A DNA stretch of 64,000 nt, taken from contig CAZBSI010000002.1 in the NCBI GenBank assembly GCA_964494345.1, forward strand, positions 1 through 64,000. Reading direction: 5' to 3'. Position numbers and translations under genes: made by a program. This document shows positions 1 to 8,900 of this stretch, in pieces. The stretch is from DTKD01 sp964494345 (GTDB lineage Bacteria; Armatimonadota; UBA5829). The notes beneath the pieces were generated by a model. The model saw only the letters and a program-made list of their open reading frames with translations, made no database searches and was not told the DNA's origin. The stretch's first letter is position 1. The number at the start of each line of letters is the position of its first letter.

Positions 1-41
1 CATAATTTTGCTGAAACTCATTTGCACGCTCACACTATACA

Positions 42-55
42 GTTTTCAAAGAACA
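42..55 (-). promoter_or_regulatory. boxA-like antitermination element of an rRNA-type leader
   Basis: Read on the minus strand this segment is TGTTCTTTGAAAAC. It closely resembles the boxA element bound by NusB/S10 in bacterial rRNA leaders, and the TTTGAAAAC wording is common just before 16S genes. It lies about 40 bases downstream of a near-perfect minus-strand promoter and points off the left edge. The 16S gene itself is not in the window, so the assignment is inference from leader sequence alone. Confidence 0.5.
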
Positions 56-97
56 TACTGCGCCAGGAGAGTTCATTTTATCCCAGACGCAAAATTA

Positions 98-127
98 ATT
101 ATACCACAGCTTTGCGTCGAATGTCAA
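98..127 (-). promoter_or_regulatory. Consensus sigma-70 promoter firing off the left edge
   Basis: On the minus strand the -35 is TTGACA (122-127), the spacer is 18 bases and the -10 is TATAAT (98-103), so both hexamers are perfect. No open reading frame begins between it and the window edge. The downstream boxA-like element suggests a stable RNA operon. The rest of 1-440 shows no convincing gene on either strand. Confidence 0.7.
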
Positions 128-488
128 CCTTTTTTTGGAAGACTTTTTCGGATTAACCGAACTGCACTTCGGGGCCGCCTTACGAGGAGGCCCATCCCTG
201 GGCACGAGAAATATCATACCAAATGCCCTTTACCCAAGTCAAGGGTTAATTTACACATTTTACGAAAAACATTGATTTGTTTTTGTCAGACGAAAATACC
301 GGCCTATAACCTTGCCGACAGGACAACCAGCGCACATATAATGAACCCAAGCTCGCAATGAGACAAGGCACGTTCAATTTGTGTGCTGTGCAAGCAGGAC
401 TATGTTTTGGCGCACGAACATAAGGGTACACCAAAATTGGTAATTGACTGCATCTGGACATAACTCAGAGCAAAGGGTGGACAGAAAA

Positions 489-1019
489 ATGGAAAGCCCC
501 GGATGTGGCGGAGGCGGAGATGCCATTGAAATAAGGGTGCCGTGCAAGCCCGAATACATCCGGACAATTCGGCGCACGATTGCCGAGTTTGCCGGTTTGA
601 TCGACATGCCCCCTCAAGCCATCGAAGAAGTAGAAATCGCCGCCTCAGAAGCAGCTTCCAATGTGGTTAGACATGCGTATTGCGGACAGCCCGAGTGCAG
701 CCACCCCATTCGCGTTAAGTGCACATATAAAGCCGGGGACCTGATCATCGAAATCATAGACAAGGGCAGCGGATTCACAGTACCATCCAGACAACAGACC
801 CACGAGCTGGACCTGAGCCGGGATGGAGGATTTGGAATAATGCTGATACGTTGCCTGATGGACAAGGTGAGTTTCAGCTCCCAGGCAAGCGGCACACGAG
901 TCAGGATGGCCAAAAGAGCAGGGTTGACTGCGCATGAGATATCAGTTGCGTCGACGAAAGTCCCGAATAAATGCTCGGTGGCCACCGGAAAAGCAGATTT
1001 CTCGCTTCGCTCGAAATGA
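489..1019 (+). CDS. RsbW-like ATP-binding protein (anti-sigma factor / serine kinase family)
   Basis: This is a 176-residue GHKL/HATPase protein of the RsbW/SpoIIAB kind, which binds ATP, phosphorylates an anti-sigma antagonist and sequesters a sigma factor. Visible motifs are the N box (EAASNVVRHAY), a G1-type loop (DKGSGF) and the G2 region (DGGFGIMLI). The ATG at 489 is preferred because GGGTGG lies 8 bases upstream; an in-frame TTG at 444 would add 15 residues. The last nine residues (KADFSLRSK) and the stop are encoded by a dispersed repeat, so the original C-terminus has been replaced or extended. A homologue sits at 25759-26226 next to a PP2C phosphatase. The target sigma factor is unknown. 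Confidence 0.8.
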   Translation: MESPGCGGGGDAIEIRVPCKPEYIRTIRRTIAEFAGLIDMPPQAIEEVEIAASEAASNVVRHAYCGQPECSHPIRVKCTYKAGDLIIEIIDKGSGFTVPSRQQTHELDLSRDGGFGIMLIRCLMDKVSFSSQASGTRVRMAKRAGLTAHEISVASTKVPNKCSVATGKADFSLRSK

Positions 1020-1020
1020 C
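989..1020 (+). repeat. Family A dispersed repeat (AAGCAGATTTCTC type)
   Basis: The element reads AAAAGCAGATTTCTC, then a GC-rich centre, then CTCGAAATGAC. The same 32-bp unit recurs, in either orientation, near 11691, 13201, 17962, 18155, 27258, 28238, 36234, 55736-56037 and 57316-57466. Here it supplies the 3' end of the upstream gene. Confidence 0.9.
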
Positions 1021-1079
1021 GGACGGTGGAATAATAAGGGCGGCTTTGACACCGCCCTTGCAAATAAATATCGCTCAAA

Positions 1080-4000
1080 TTAGAGCGAGATGATATTAGT
1101 GGCCAGAAGCACCGGGTATGTTACGCCGTTGACTTTCTCGCAGGACACCACCCCGGTCACGATGGTCTGGGCGCCGACAGCAGGGCGGTTGGAGCTAACT
1201 ACCTTAATCCCTGCGTTGCCTGCGCTATCGGAGATGGAACTGCCGTCGACGAGGTCAAAACCGCCTGAAAGCAGGTTTCCGACCTTACCCGCCATTCTCA
1301 CATACACACCGACGTTATGGACTCCGCTGCCGCCGGATATGCCTGGGGTGGATGAGTTGAACGCGCCTCCGCCGGCGACGCCGGTGGTCATAAACAGCGG
1401 CTGAATCAGCGCCCCAGAGGTCGGGTTGGTGACTTCCGGATTTAGTATCGCACGCTCACAGCCGCCAAACAGACCGAGCACACCCATAACCGTTACCTTT
1501 TGGCCGACAACAGCCGTGGTAAACCCCTGGATGCGGATTGCCGCTATTCTGTTCGGCTCTGCGACATAGAAGCAATCGGCGAACCTGGCGGTAATCGTTC
1601 TTGCAGGAAGAGCGATTGCCTGATTATCCGCATACGATTTAGCCTGCTGGATGCTGGTTACAGGTCTGGCGATTCTTGTTGGAGGAGATGTCATAACCGA
1701 GGATGTATTGCCCATTCCGTCGACAGCTCGTGCAGAGATGTAGTATACGCCATTGTATGCAAGAGTCAGGCCGGTTATGGTCAGAGAAGTCGCAGTTGCC
1801 GCGCTGGTCCAGCCTTTTATGTTAACGGCGCCCGCCGATGTGCCTACTGCGTATTCGTATCGAACAATGCCGGTCCCGCCATCGGTTCCGCTCCATCCTG
1901 CCAACAAGCTCGTGGTCGAGGTGCTGTAACGCTGGCTGGTCACGCCGTTCATAACAGGCGCAGAGTTGTCGACCACAATCACCGCACTCGGCCCGCACGC
2001 GGCCGTCTGATTGCCGGCATTATCCCTGGCTGTGCCTGCTGCGACCGATATGCTGAGCGTGCCGTCGCCTGTGATGTTGGAAATAGTCACTGTCCGCATA
2101 GTGTTGCCGGAGCCGCTGATGGACACAGTGCCGTCGGCTGTGCCGGTTTTATTCAACGTTATGTCAGAGCTCGTTAGCGTCACCGAAGTTGCGGAGCCAT
2201 AAACGAGCAGGTAATTCACCGGCCCGGCGGTCGTCGGCGTGGCGGAAGGTGCGCCGATAACGACGACCGGCGGGGTATTATCCACATTAAATGTAGCACT
2301 CGGCCCGCAGGCTGGTGCGCTGCCCCCGCCGCTGCCAGTGGCAGTGCCGGCTGCTATGGATATGCCGATGGTACCGTCTCCGGTAATATTGCTGATCGTC
2401 ACAGTGCGAGTCGTGTTGCCGGAGCCAGTGACTGAGACAGTTCCGTTAGCCGTGCCTGTTCTATTTAGAGTCACATCAGAACTCTGCAGAGAAATTGACG
2501 ATACTCCTGAGTATGTTACCGTGTAGCTCACAGGCCCCGTATTCGTTAAAGCAGCCGACGGAGCGCCGATTGCAATGCCTAGAGGGCTGTTGTCCACTAT
2601 CACTGTATTGCTTGGCCCAGCGGATGGAGCGGTGTTGCCGGCCGCATCGCTGGCGGTTCCAGCGGCTATAGTAATGCCCAACGTGCCGTCGCCTGTGATG
2701 TTGCTGATCGTCACAGTGCGGGAGGTGTTGTCTGTGCCACTGACGCCGATGGCGCCGTTTGCCGTACCAGTCTTGTTCAAAGTGATATTGGACGCAGTAA
2801 GGCTGACTAAGTCGGCCCCCGTGTAAGTAACTGTATAAGTAATCGGCTCGGAGCTTGTCGTAGCGGCAGACGGATTGCCTATCGTTATGACCGGAGGCGT
2901 GTTATCGACTGTAAAGGTCGTGGCTGGGCCTGCCGCAGGGGCGAAGTTTGCCGCATTGTCGCTTGCAGTGCCGGCTGCGATGGAAATGCCCAGCGTGCCC
3001 GTGCCGGTGATATTGTTTATTGTGACCGTGCGCGTGGTATTGCCTGAGCCGCTGACGCTGACTGTGCCGTTGGCTGTGCCTGTCTTGTTTAGAGCCACAT
3101 TAGCGGCGATCAGGGTCACATTGTCTGCGCCGTCGTATGTGATGGTGTAGCTAACCGGCCCGCTCCGTGTGAGCGAGGTCGACGGTGCGCTTATGGAAAT
3201 CTCCGGCGGCGTCAAATCGAGCGGCCCTTTGTAGACCCATTTCGCCGCATCCGCGCTGACCACAACACCCGAACCTGCGTTGACAGTCGAAAGCTCAACA
3301 TAACCCGACGTCCCCGCCTCAAACGGCACATCGGAAGCGAGAAGATAATACGCCCCGCCCGATCCGCCATTCTGATTCTGTGTGGAAGGCGTCTGTCCAC
3401 CGTAGTGATAGATCACATAACGCGCCGTGCTCGTTCGGTTGGTGCCGGTCTGATAGAACGCGTAGACGTCGTAGTAGCCAGACGCCGGAAGGTTCGGGGT
3501 CCATCGACACTTTCGGGTAGATGACGTCTCAGACGTCGACGCCTCGCCCGACGCCCAGAGATAGTTGCTGCCGACCATAGGAATTGCCGATGTGCCAACC
3601 GACCACTGATTAGTGCCAGGCGATGTGTTCGTCCAACCTGGATCCGTATTGTCCACCACAAGTTCGGTGACTGTTGGCGTAGTAGTAAATGTATAATCAG
3701 TCGAGGAAGCGTTGCCATAAGCGTTCGAAGATGAACACTTGAAGTGATATTCTTTGTTTGCGGCCAGTCCGCTGAGAGCGACACTGTGATTCTTGACCAT
3801 AGAAGCATTTGAGGCAACACCGCCGTAGCCGGTGGTAAGGCCGTAGTTCACGGCGCTGTCTGAGTCTGCGTTTGTGGTCCAGGTGATGGTGGCCGAAGTG
3901 GCGCCGATATTGATCGCCTGGATGCTTGAAATTGCAGGCGGCCCGTTGGTGGTGAATGTATAATCACCGGAGTTTCTGGTGCCATTTGAGTTGGTCGATC

Positions 4001-5762
4001 TGACTCGGAAATGATACAGAGTCAGTGGGCTAAGGCCTGTAATTGTCTGCGAATGCGACGTGACCAGGCTGGAATTGAGCGTCGTCGACGATCCATAGCC
4101 CGATGTTGTGCCGTAGTCGATCTGAGTAGTCGAAGCCTGATCTGTGGTCCAGGTGATGGTAACAGAGCTGTTTGTTGGAGTAGAAGCCTGGACGTTGCTG
4201 ATGGCGGGCGGAGGCAGGGCTCCGACGGCAAAATCGGTGACATACATATTTCCGGTGACGCTGCCGATCTGCACTTTTACGGTTTTAACGACGTCGGCGT
4301 AGCCGGGCACGCTGGCTGTGACGGTGTATGTGCCCGGGGTCAGATCAATAAACGCATAGAACCCGGTGCCATCGCAGCGCATCGATTTGCTGGCGGGGCC
4401 GGAGATCGAAACCGTCGCCCCATAAGCTCCGTCACACCATGCTCCTGTGGCGCCGATAGTGACGCTGCCGCTGATGTGGCCCTTTGTGGGAGATATTTTC
4501 CACGGCATAGACGGAATATTGGCGGCGGTAGGCGTCACCTGGGAGACAAGAGTCGAAGAAAAGTCAGCCCACGTGCCCCCGGCATAAGGTTCGTAGTAGC
4601 AGTAGCCGCAAAAGCCATCGGCGTAGTTGCCGGCCGGGGAAGCGGTGCGTGTGGCCAGAAGCTGGTTAATAGCGTTCGTCTTTGTGTTCAGATAAGTGCC
4701 TGGGCCGATAACCATGTGGCGGCCCTGTTTACGATCCTTTTGATAGTTGATCCATTTTGTGTAGTCACTGGCATAGGTGCTCTGATCGAAATAATCCATT
4801 GGGACGATCATATCGACAATGCCCTCTTCGAGCCATGAGTCCCAGTCTGAATAATATGTCTTATAAGGAGGCGTGGTCTGGAACGCCGCCCTCGTCGATG
4901 TGGTCGGGGATGGCACACTGGTAATTACTGAGCAGGAGTGTTTTATGCCGGGCTTTACCGCCAGCATCCTGGCGTAGGTTTTTCTGACCACGGAGGTGAC
5001 TTGATCCCTGCGCCACTGTTGGAAATTGGTGTTTGTGTAGGATGGCTGGCCGGATGTGCCGTAGCGGGCGTTGTAGCGCGCCACGCTGGTCGGGTTGTAG
5101 CCTTCAGTAGCGTTGACAAATCGGATATAGTCCCAGTGAATCCCGTCGATATCGAAATTGTTGACCAAATCCATCGCGACGTTGACTGTGTAGTCTGCCG
5201 CTTTTGGATGGCCGGGGTCAAATGACTTGTATTCGTTTTCTGCGCCCGAATTGTTGCGGGTAGGCCAATAATTGTCCGGGTTCGATGCACTGCTGTGCGC
5301 ATCGTAGACCTCGTTGCCACCCGTATTGAACGCAACCACCCAGCAGTGGACTTCGATGCGTTTCTTGCCGCCGGTGGTGTCGTGGGCGGCGTTGATGATC
5401 GCTTGCAGTGCGTTGAAATTGGCCGGAGTAAGCGCCCATTGGAAGTAAGGTTCACCAAGGCCCGATGGATAACAAACATCCGCATGCCTGCGCACCTCGA
5501 CAAAGACCGCATTGAGGTTCGCGTTGCGGATGTCACCCTTGTTGGTGGAGCTGCCGACAACGCCGAGCAGCTTATCGACCTGGCTTTGGTTCAAATAGCC
5601 GGCATGCCAACCATCAATCCACATGCCTCGAAGCTCATCGGCTGCAATGGAGCCAATCAGCGTACATTGCACCGCGACAACCAATAGCATCACGATCAGA
5701 GCCCTGCGGGCTCGATTTCGGCTGCCTGCAACCGAAGTAACTAACCTTCTTCCCTTAAACAC
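1080..5762 (-). CDS. Giant secreted GHL10-type glycoside hydrolase-like protein, FN3/Ig-like modular (paralogue 1)
   Basis: This is a 1,560-residue exported protein. A signal peptide (about 1-41) is followed by a GHL10/DUF187 TIM-barrel-like domain (about 43-400; DGIHWDYIRF motif). Next come a carboxypeptidase-regulatory-like beta domain (about 425-512), two fibronectin III domains (517-697) and a golvesin/xanthan-lyase-like domain (about 699-848). Four Ig-like repeats of about 104 residues follow (849-1268), each closing with a VDN motif, then another FN3-like unit and a C-terminal OB-type pair (about 1370-1560). The start is GTG with AAGGAGG 5 bases upstream. GHL10 proteins are thought to act on extracellular glycans; substrate and activity here are unproven. 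The tandem paralogue lies at 5973-10793. Confidence 0.85.
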   Translation of the reverse strand: MFKGRRLVTSVAGSRNRARRALIVMLLVVAVQCTLIGSIAADELRGMWIDGWHAGYLNQSQVDKLLGVVGSSTNKGDIRNANLNAVFVEVRRHADVCYPSGLGEPYFQWALTPANFNALQAIINAAHDTTGGKKRIEVHCWVVAFNTGGNEVYDAHSSASNPDNYWPTRNNSGAENEYKSFDPGHPKAADYTVNVAMDLVNNFDIDGIHWDYIRFVNATEGYNPTSVARYNARYGTSGQPSYTNTNFQQWRRDQVTSVVRKTYARMLAVKPGIKHSCSVITSVPSPTTSTRAAFQTTPPYKTYYSDWDSWLEEGIVDMIVPMDYFDQSTYASDYTKWINYQKDRKQGRHMVIGPGTYLNTKTNAINQLLATRTASPAGNYADGFCGYCYYEPYAGGTWADFSSTLVSQVTPTAANIPSMPWKISPTKGHISGSVTIGATGAWCDGAYGATVSISGPASKSMRCDGTGFYAFIDLTPGTYTVTASVPGYADVVKTVKVQIGSVTGNMYVTDFAVGALPPPAISNVQASTPTNSSVTITWTTDQASTTQIDYGTTSGYGSSTTLNSSLVTSHSQTITGLSPLTLYHFRVRSTNSNGTRNSGDYTFTTNGPPAISSIQAINIGATSATITWTTNADSDSAVNYGLTTGYGGVASNASMVKNHSVALSGLAANKEYHFKCSSSNAYGNASSTDYTFTTTPTVTELVVDNTDPGWTNTSPGTNQWSVGTSAIPMVGSNYLWASGEASTSETSSTRKCRWTPNLPASGYYDVYAFYQTGTNRTSTARYVIYHYGGQTPSTQNQNGGSGGAYYLLASDVPFEAGTSGYVELSTVNAGSGVVVSADAAKWVYKGPLDLTPPEISISAPSTSLTRSGPVSYTITYDGADNVTLIAANVALNKTGTANGTVSVSGSGNTTRTVTINNITGTGTLGISIAAGTASDNAANFAPAAGPATTFTVDNTPPVITIGNPSAATTSSEPITYTVTYTGADLVSLTASNITLNKTGTANGAIGVSGTDNTSRTVTISNITGDGTLGITIAAGTASDAAGNTAPSAGPSNTVIVDNSPLGIAIGAPSAALTNTGPVSYTVTYSGVSSISLQSSDVTLNRTGTANGTVSVTGSGNTTRTVTISNITGDGTIGISIAAGTATGSGGGSAPACGPSATFNVDNTPPVVVIGAPSATPTTAGPVNYLLVYGSATSVTLTSSDITLNKTGTADGTVSISGSGNTMRTVTISNITGDGTLSISVAAGTARDNAGNQTAACGPSAVIVVDNSAPVMNGVTSQRYSTSTTSLLAGWSGTDGGTGIVRYEYAVGTSAGAVNIKGWTSAATATSLTITGLTLAYNGVYYISARAVDGMGNTSSVMTSPPTRIARPVTSIQQAKSYADNQAIALPARTITARFADCFYVAEPNRIAAIRIQGFTTAVVGQKVTVMGVLGLFGGCERAILNPEVTNPTSGALIQPLFMTTGVAGGGAFNSSTPGISGGSGVHNVGVYVRMAGKVGNLLSGGFDLVDGSSISDSAGNAGIKVVSSNRPAVGAQTIVTGVVSCEKVNGVTYPVLLATNIISL

Positions 5763-5809
5763 TCCAGCCTCCTTACTGTATCAAGTCATCGCTTGATATG
5801 ACGGGTTGT

Positions 5810-5869
5810 GGGGTAGCGATTCGGAGATCGCCACCCCTTATAGATCCCGCGACTTCACGCAGGATAACG
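5810..5869. repeat. Family C and D palindromes
   Basis: GGGGTAGCGATTCGGAGATCGCCACCCC is a near-perfect inverted repeat (family C). It is followed by a CCGCGACTTCACGCAGGAT unit (family D). Both families recur in many other intergenic spaces of the window. Confidence 0.8.
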
Positions 5870-5913
5870 GTATGCCCGGCGCTTTTGTTTTTCCACTCAC
5901 ACTCGATTATCGG

Positions 5914-5956
5914 TAACAAAAAACGGGCAGCGTAGTGGTTCGCGCCGCCCGTTTTG
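5914..5956 (-). terminator. Intrinsic terminator downstream of the second giant gene
   Basis: On the minus strand the arms AAACGGGCGGCGC and GCGCTGCCCGTTT form a stem (5921-5932 with 5943-5954) followed by a T-run. It lies 17 bases after the stop of the 5973-10793 gene, so the two paralogues are separate transcription units. Confidence 0.75.
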
Positions 5957-5972
5957 TTTGGAAACGAAGATG

Positions 5973-8900
5973 TTATAAGTTTATAACATCAGTTGCCAGG
6001 ATGACAGGGTATATCTTGCCATCCACTGTCTCGCAGGAAACAACCCCGGTGACGATCACATTCGTTGCGCCTCCGGCGCTGCTGCCTGTCCAGACTTTGA
6101 CTCCAGCGATTCCGCTGCTGTCAACAACCTTGCTGCCGTCATCAAGAGTAAACCCATCAGGATTTACGTTGGTCAAACGGCCGGCGATTCTCACGAATAC
6201 GCCGATATTATTCGGGCCGGCTCCGCCAATAACACCCAGGGTCAGCGCGTTGAACGCAACCCCGCCGATCGACTTACCGACCATCAACAACGGCTTAACA
6301 GCATCACCGGCAACACTGTCAGCAACGATCGCATCAAGTATCGCCCGCTCGCCGGTGCTTGCGATGCCTATTACTCCGAGCACCACAACGCTTTGTCCAG
6401 CCTCTACTTCGTCGGCGCTTTCAACGCGAATACCGGCTATTCTGTCCGGCTGGGAGATGTAGAACATATCCGCAAACTTCGCGCTTACAGGCAGCGACGG
6501 CAGAGCGACGACCGTTCCGTCAGCCAGGCCCTTAGCCTCCTGAATGCTTGCGACCTGCGTTGCGACTCTTACGCCCGCAGAGGTCATAACATCGGAGATC
6601 AATCCAGCCGCGTCAATCGCTCGAACCGAGATGTAGTAGGTGTCAGTCAAGTTCAGGCTAAGCCCGGTGATTGTAGCGGTCGTGGCAGCACCGGCGTCCG
6701 TCCAGCCCTTAACCTGGGCGCCACCAGCGGTTGTGCCGATAGCATACTCATATCGAGCGATGTCGGATCCGGTGTCCACAGCTTCCCACCAACCCTTGAG
6801 GCTCGTGGTCGATGTGGTGTATTTCTCATCCGTAACGCTCAGCATTTCCGGAACGGTGTTGTCTACCACGAACGTGGCGCTCGGACCGATTGCCGCAGTG
6901 GGATTACCCGCCGCGTCTACAGCAGTAGCAGCCGCCAGCGATATACCCAGCGTTCCATCCCCGATGATGTTAGACAGCGTAACCGTGCGAACGGTAGAGC
7001 CTGTGCCCGAAACCGTCACAGTGGCATCTGCACTGCCCGACCTGTCGAGGTATACGCTCTCGGCGTCAAGTGAGATACTGCTGGCCCCGTCATAGGTGAT
7101 CGTATATGTGATCGGCCCTGCGGAGGTCATCGGCGCGGAAGGAGCGCTGATATATACAAGCGGAGGATTGTTATCCACCACGAAGCTTGCGCTCGGCCCG
7201 GCCGCAGCAGCGAGATTGCCGACAGCGTCGGATGCTGTTCCGGCGGCGATCGATATTGCCAGCGTGCCGTTACCCTTTATGTTCGAAATGGTAACGGTGC
7301 GCGTGCTGTTGTCGGCGCCTGAAACTGTGATCGTGCCGCGCGCGGTGCCGGTGTTTACAGCGGTTATATCGCTTGCCTTAAGCGTGATCTCGTCAACTCC
7401 GACATCATCAGAGTATGTGACCGTGAACGTAACTGGCCCACCGTTGGTTATGGAAACGGACGGCGCGCTGATTGCCACGGTCGGCGGTATCAGATCAAGA
7501 GGGCCTTTATAGACCCATCTCGCTGCGTCCGCGCTGACAAAGGCTGCGTCGCTGGACGCATTGGTCAGTTCGAGATAACCTGCCGTGCCTGCAAGGAACG
7601 GCTTGTTTGCCGCGATAAGGAACCAGTCGCCCTGATTGGCAACTTCGGCCTTCTGATTCTGCGGACTATCGATCTGCCCACCGTGATAGTGCAGGGTATA
7701 GGTCACATCCGGGTTGCGGTTTGTGCCTTTCTGATAGAACGCATAGACATCGTAAAGGCCGGAATCGACCAGGTTGGGAGTCCAGGTGCACTTGCGAGTT
7801 GCGGTCTCCTCGCCCTTGTAGTACAGGTAGTCTGCGCCGATCTTCGGTACAGCGGCCACGCTGCCTGCGCTCCATGCCCCGCTGCCAGTATTAGCCCACT
7901 CCGGATCGAGGTTGTCGATGACGTATTCGCTGACAGGGGTCTGCGTGGTGAACGTATAATCAGCAGAGGTCGCCGTGCCATAAGCATTTACGGAGACGCA
8001 CTGATAATGATACGTCTTCTGCGCCGTGAGGCTGGTCAGTGTGATCGTATGGCTGGTAACGTAGGTCGGGCTGATGCCCTGACTGCCATACGCAGTCGTC
8101 AGACCATATTTGACCGTGCTGTCCGACGGATGATTCGTCGTCCAGGTTATGGTCGCAGTGGTCGAAGTCGTAGTCGCCTGGACATTGCTAATGATCGGCT
8201 TACCAAGCGTTGTAAACGTGTAGTCTGCCGAGACAGCATCGCCATTGGCATTACCGGATTTGACCCGATAGTGATACAGCGTATTGGCAGTAAGACCACT
8301 CAGCGATGCCGAGTGCGATGTCACATTGGCAGGGTCCAGCGTGGTCGATGATCCGTAGCTGGTGGTTGTGCCATATTCGACCTGTGTAGAAGCAGGTTGA
8401 TTGGTAAGCCACTTGACAGTGGCCGCCGTATTGGTCAGATCGCTTACCGAGACGTTTGAGATCACCGGCAGGCTGTTTGTCGTAAACGTATAATCGTTGG
8501 ATATCGATAGGCCGCCCGTGTTTTCGGACTTCACCCGGAAGTGATACAACGTGCCCGGTGTCAGAGCCGTAATATTGACCGAGTGCGAGGTCACTTTGCT
8601 GGAATCCAACGCAGTCGTCGAGCCGTAGCCGGTAGTGGTCCCGTATTCGACCTGAGAAGTACATGCCTCGTTGGTAGTCCACGTCACAGTAGCCGATGTC
8701 GCCAGTATGTTCGTCGTCTGGACGTTGCTGATAACTATCGAGCCATTGGTCATAAACGTAAAGTCCGCCGATGAGGTCGAGCCGTTGGTATTGGCGGAGG
8801 TTACTTTATAATGATAAGTCGTGCCCGATTGCAAACCGGTAAGGTTCACCGTATGAGCCGTGACCAGAGTCGAATCCAGAGGAGTCGTCGAGCCATAGCT

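Noticed and set aside
1500..2177. 225-residue plus-strand frame inside the first giant gene
   Set aside because: It is antisense to repetitive Ig-like coding sequence, has low-complexity composition and no family resemblance.
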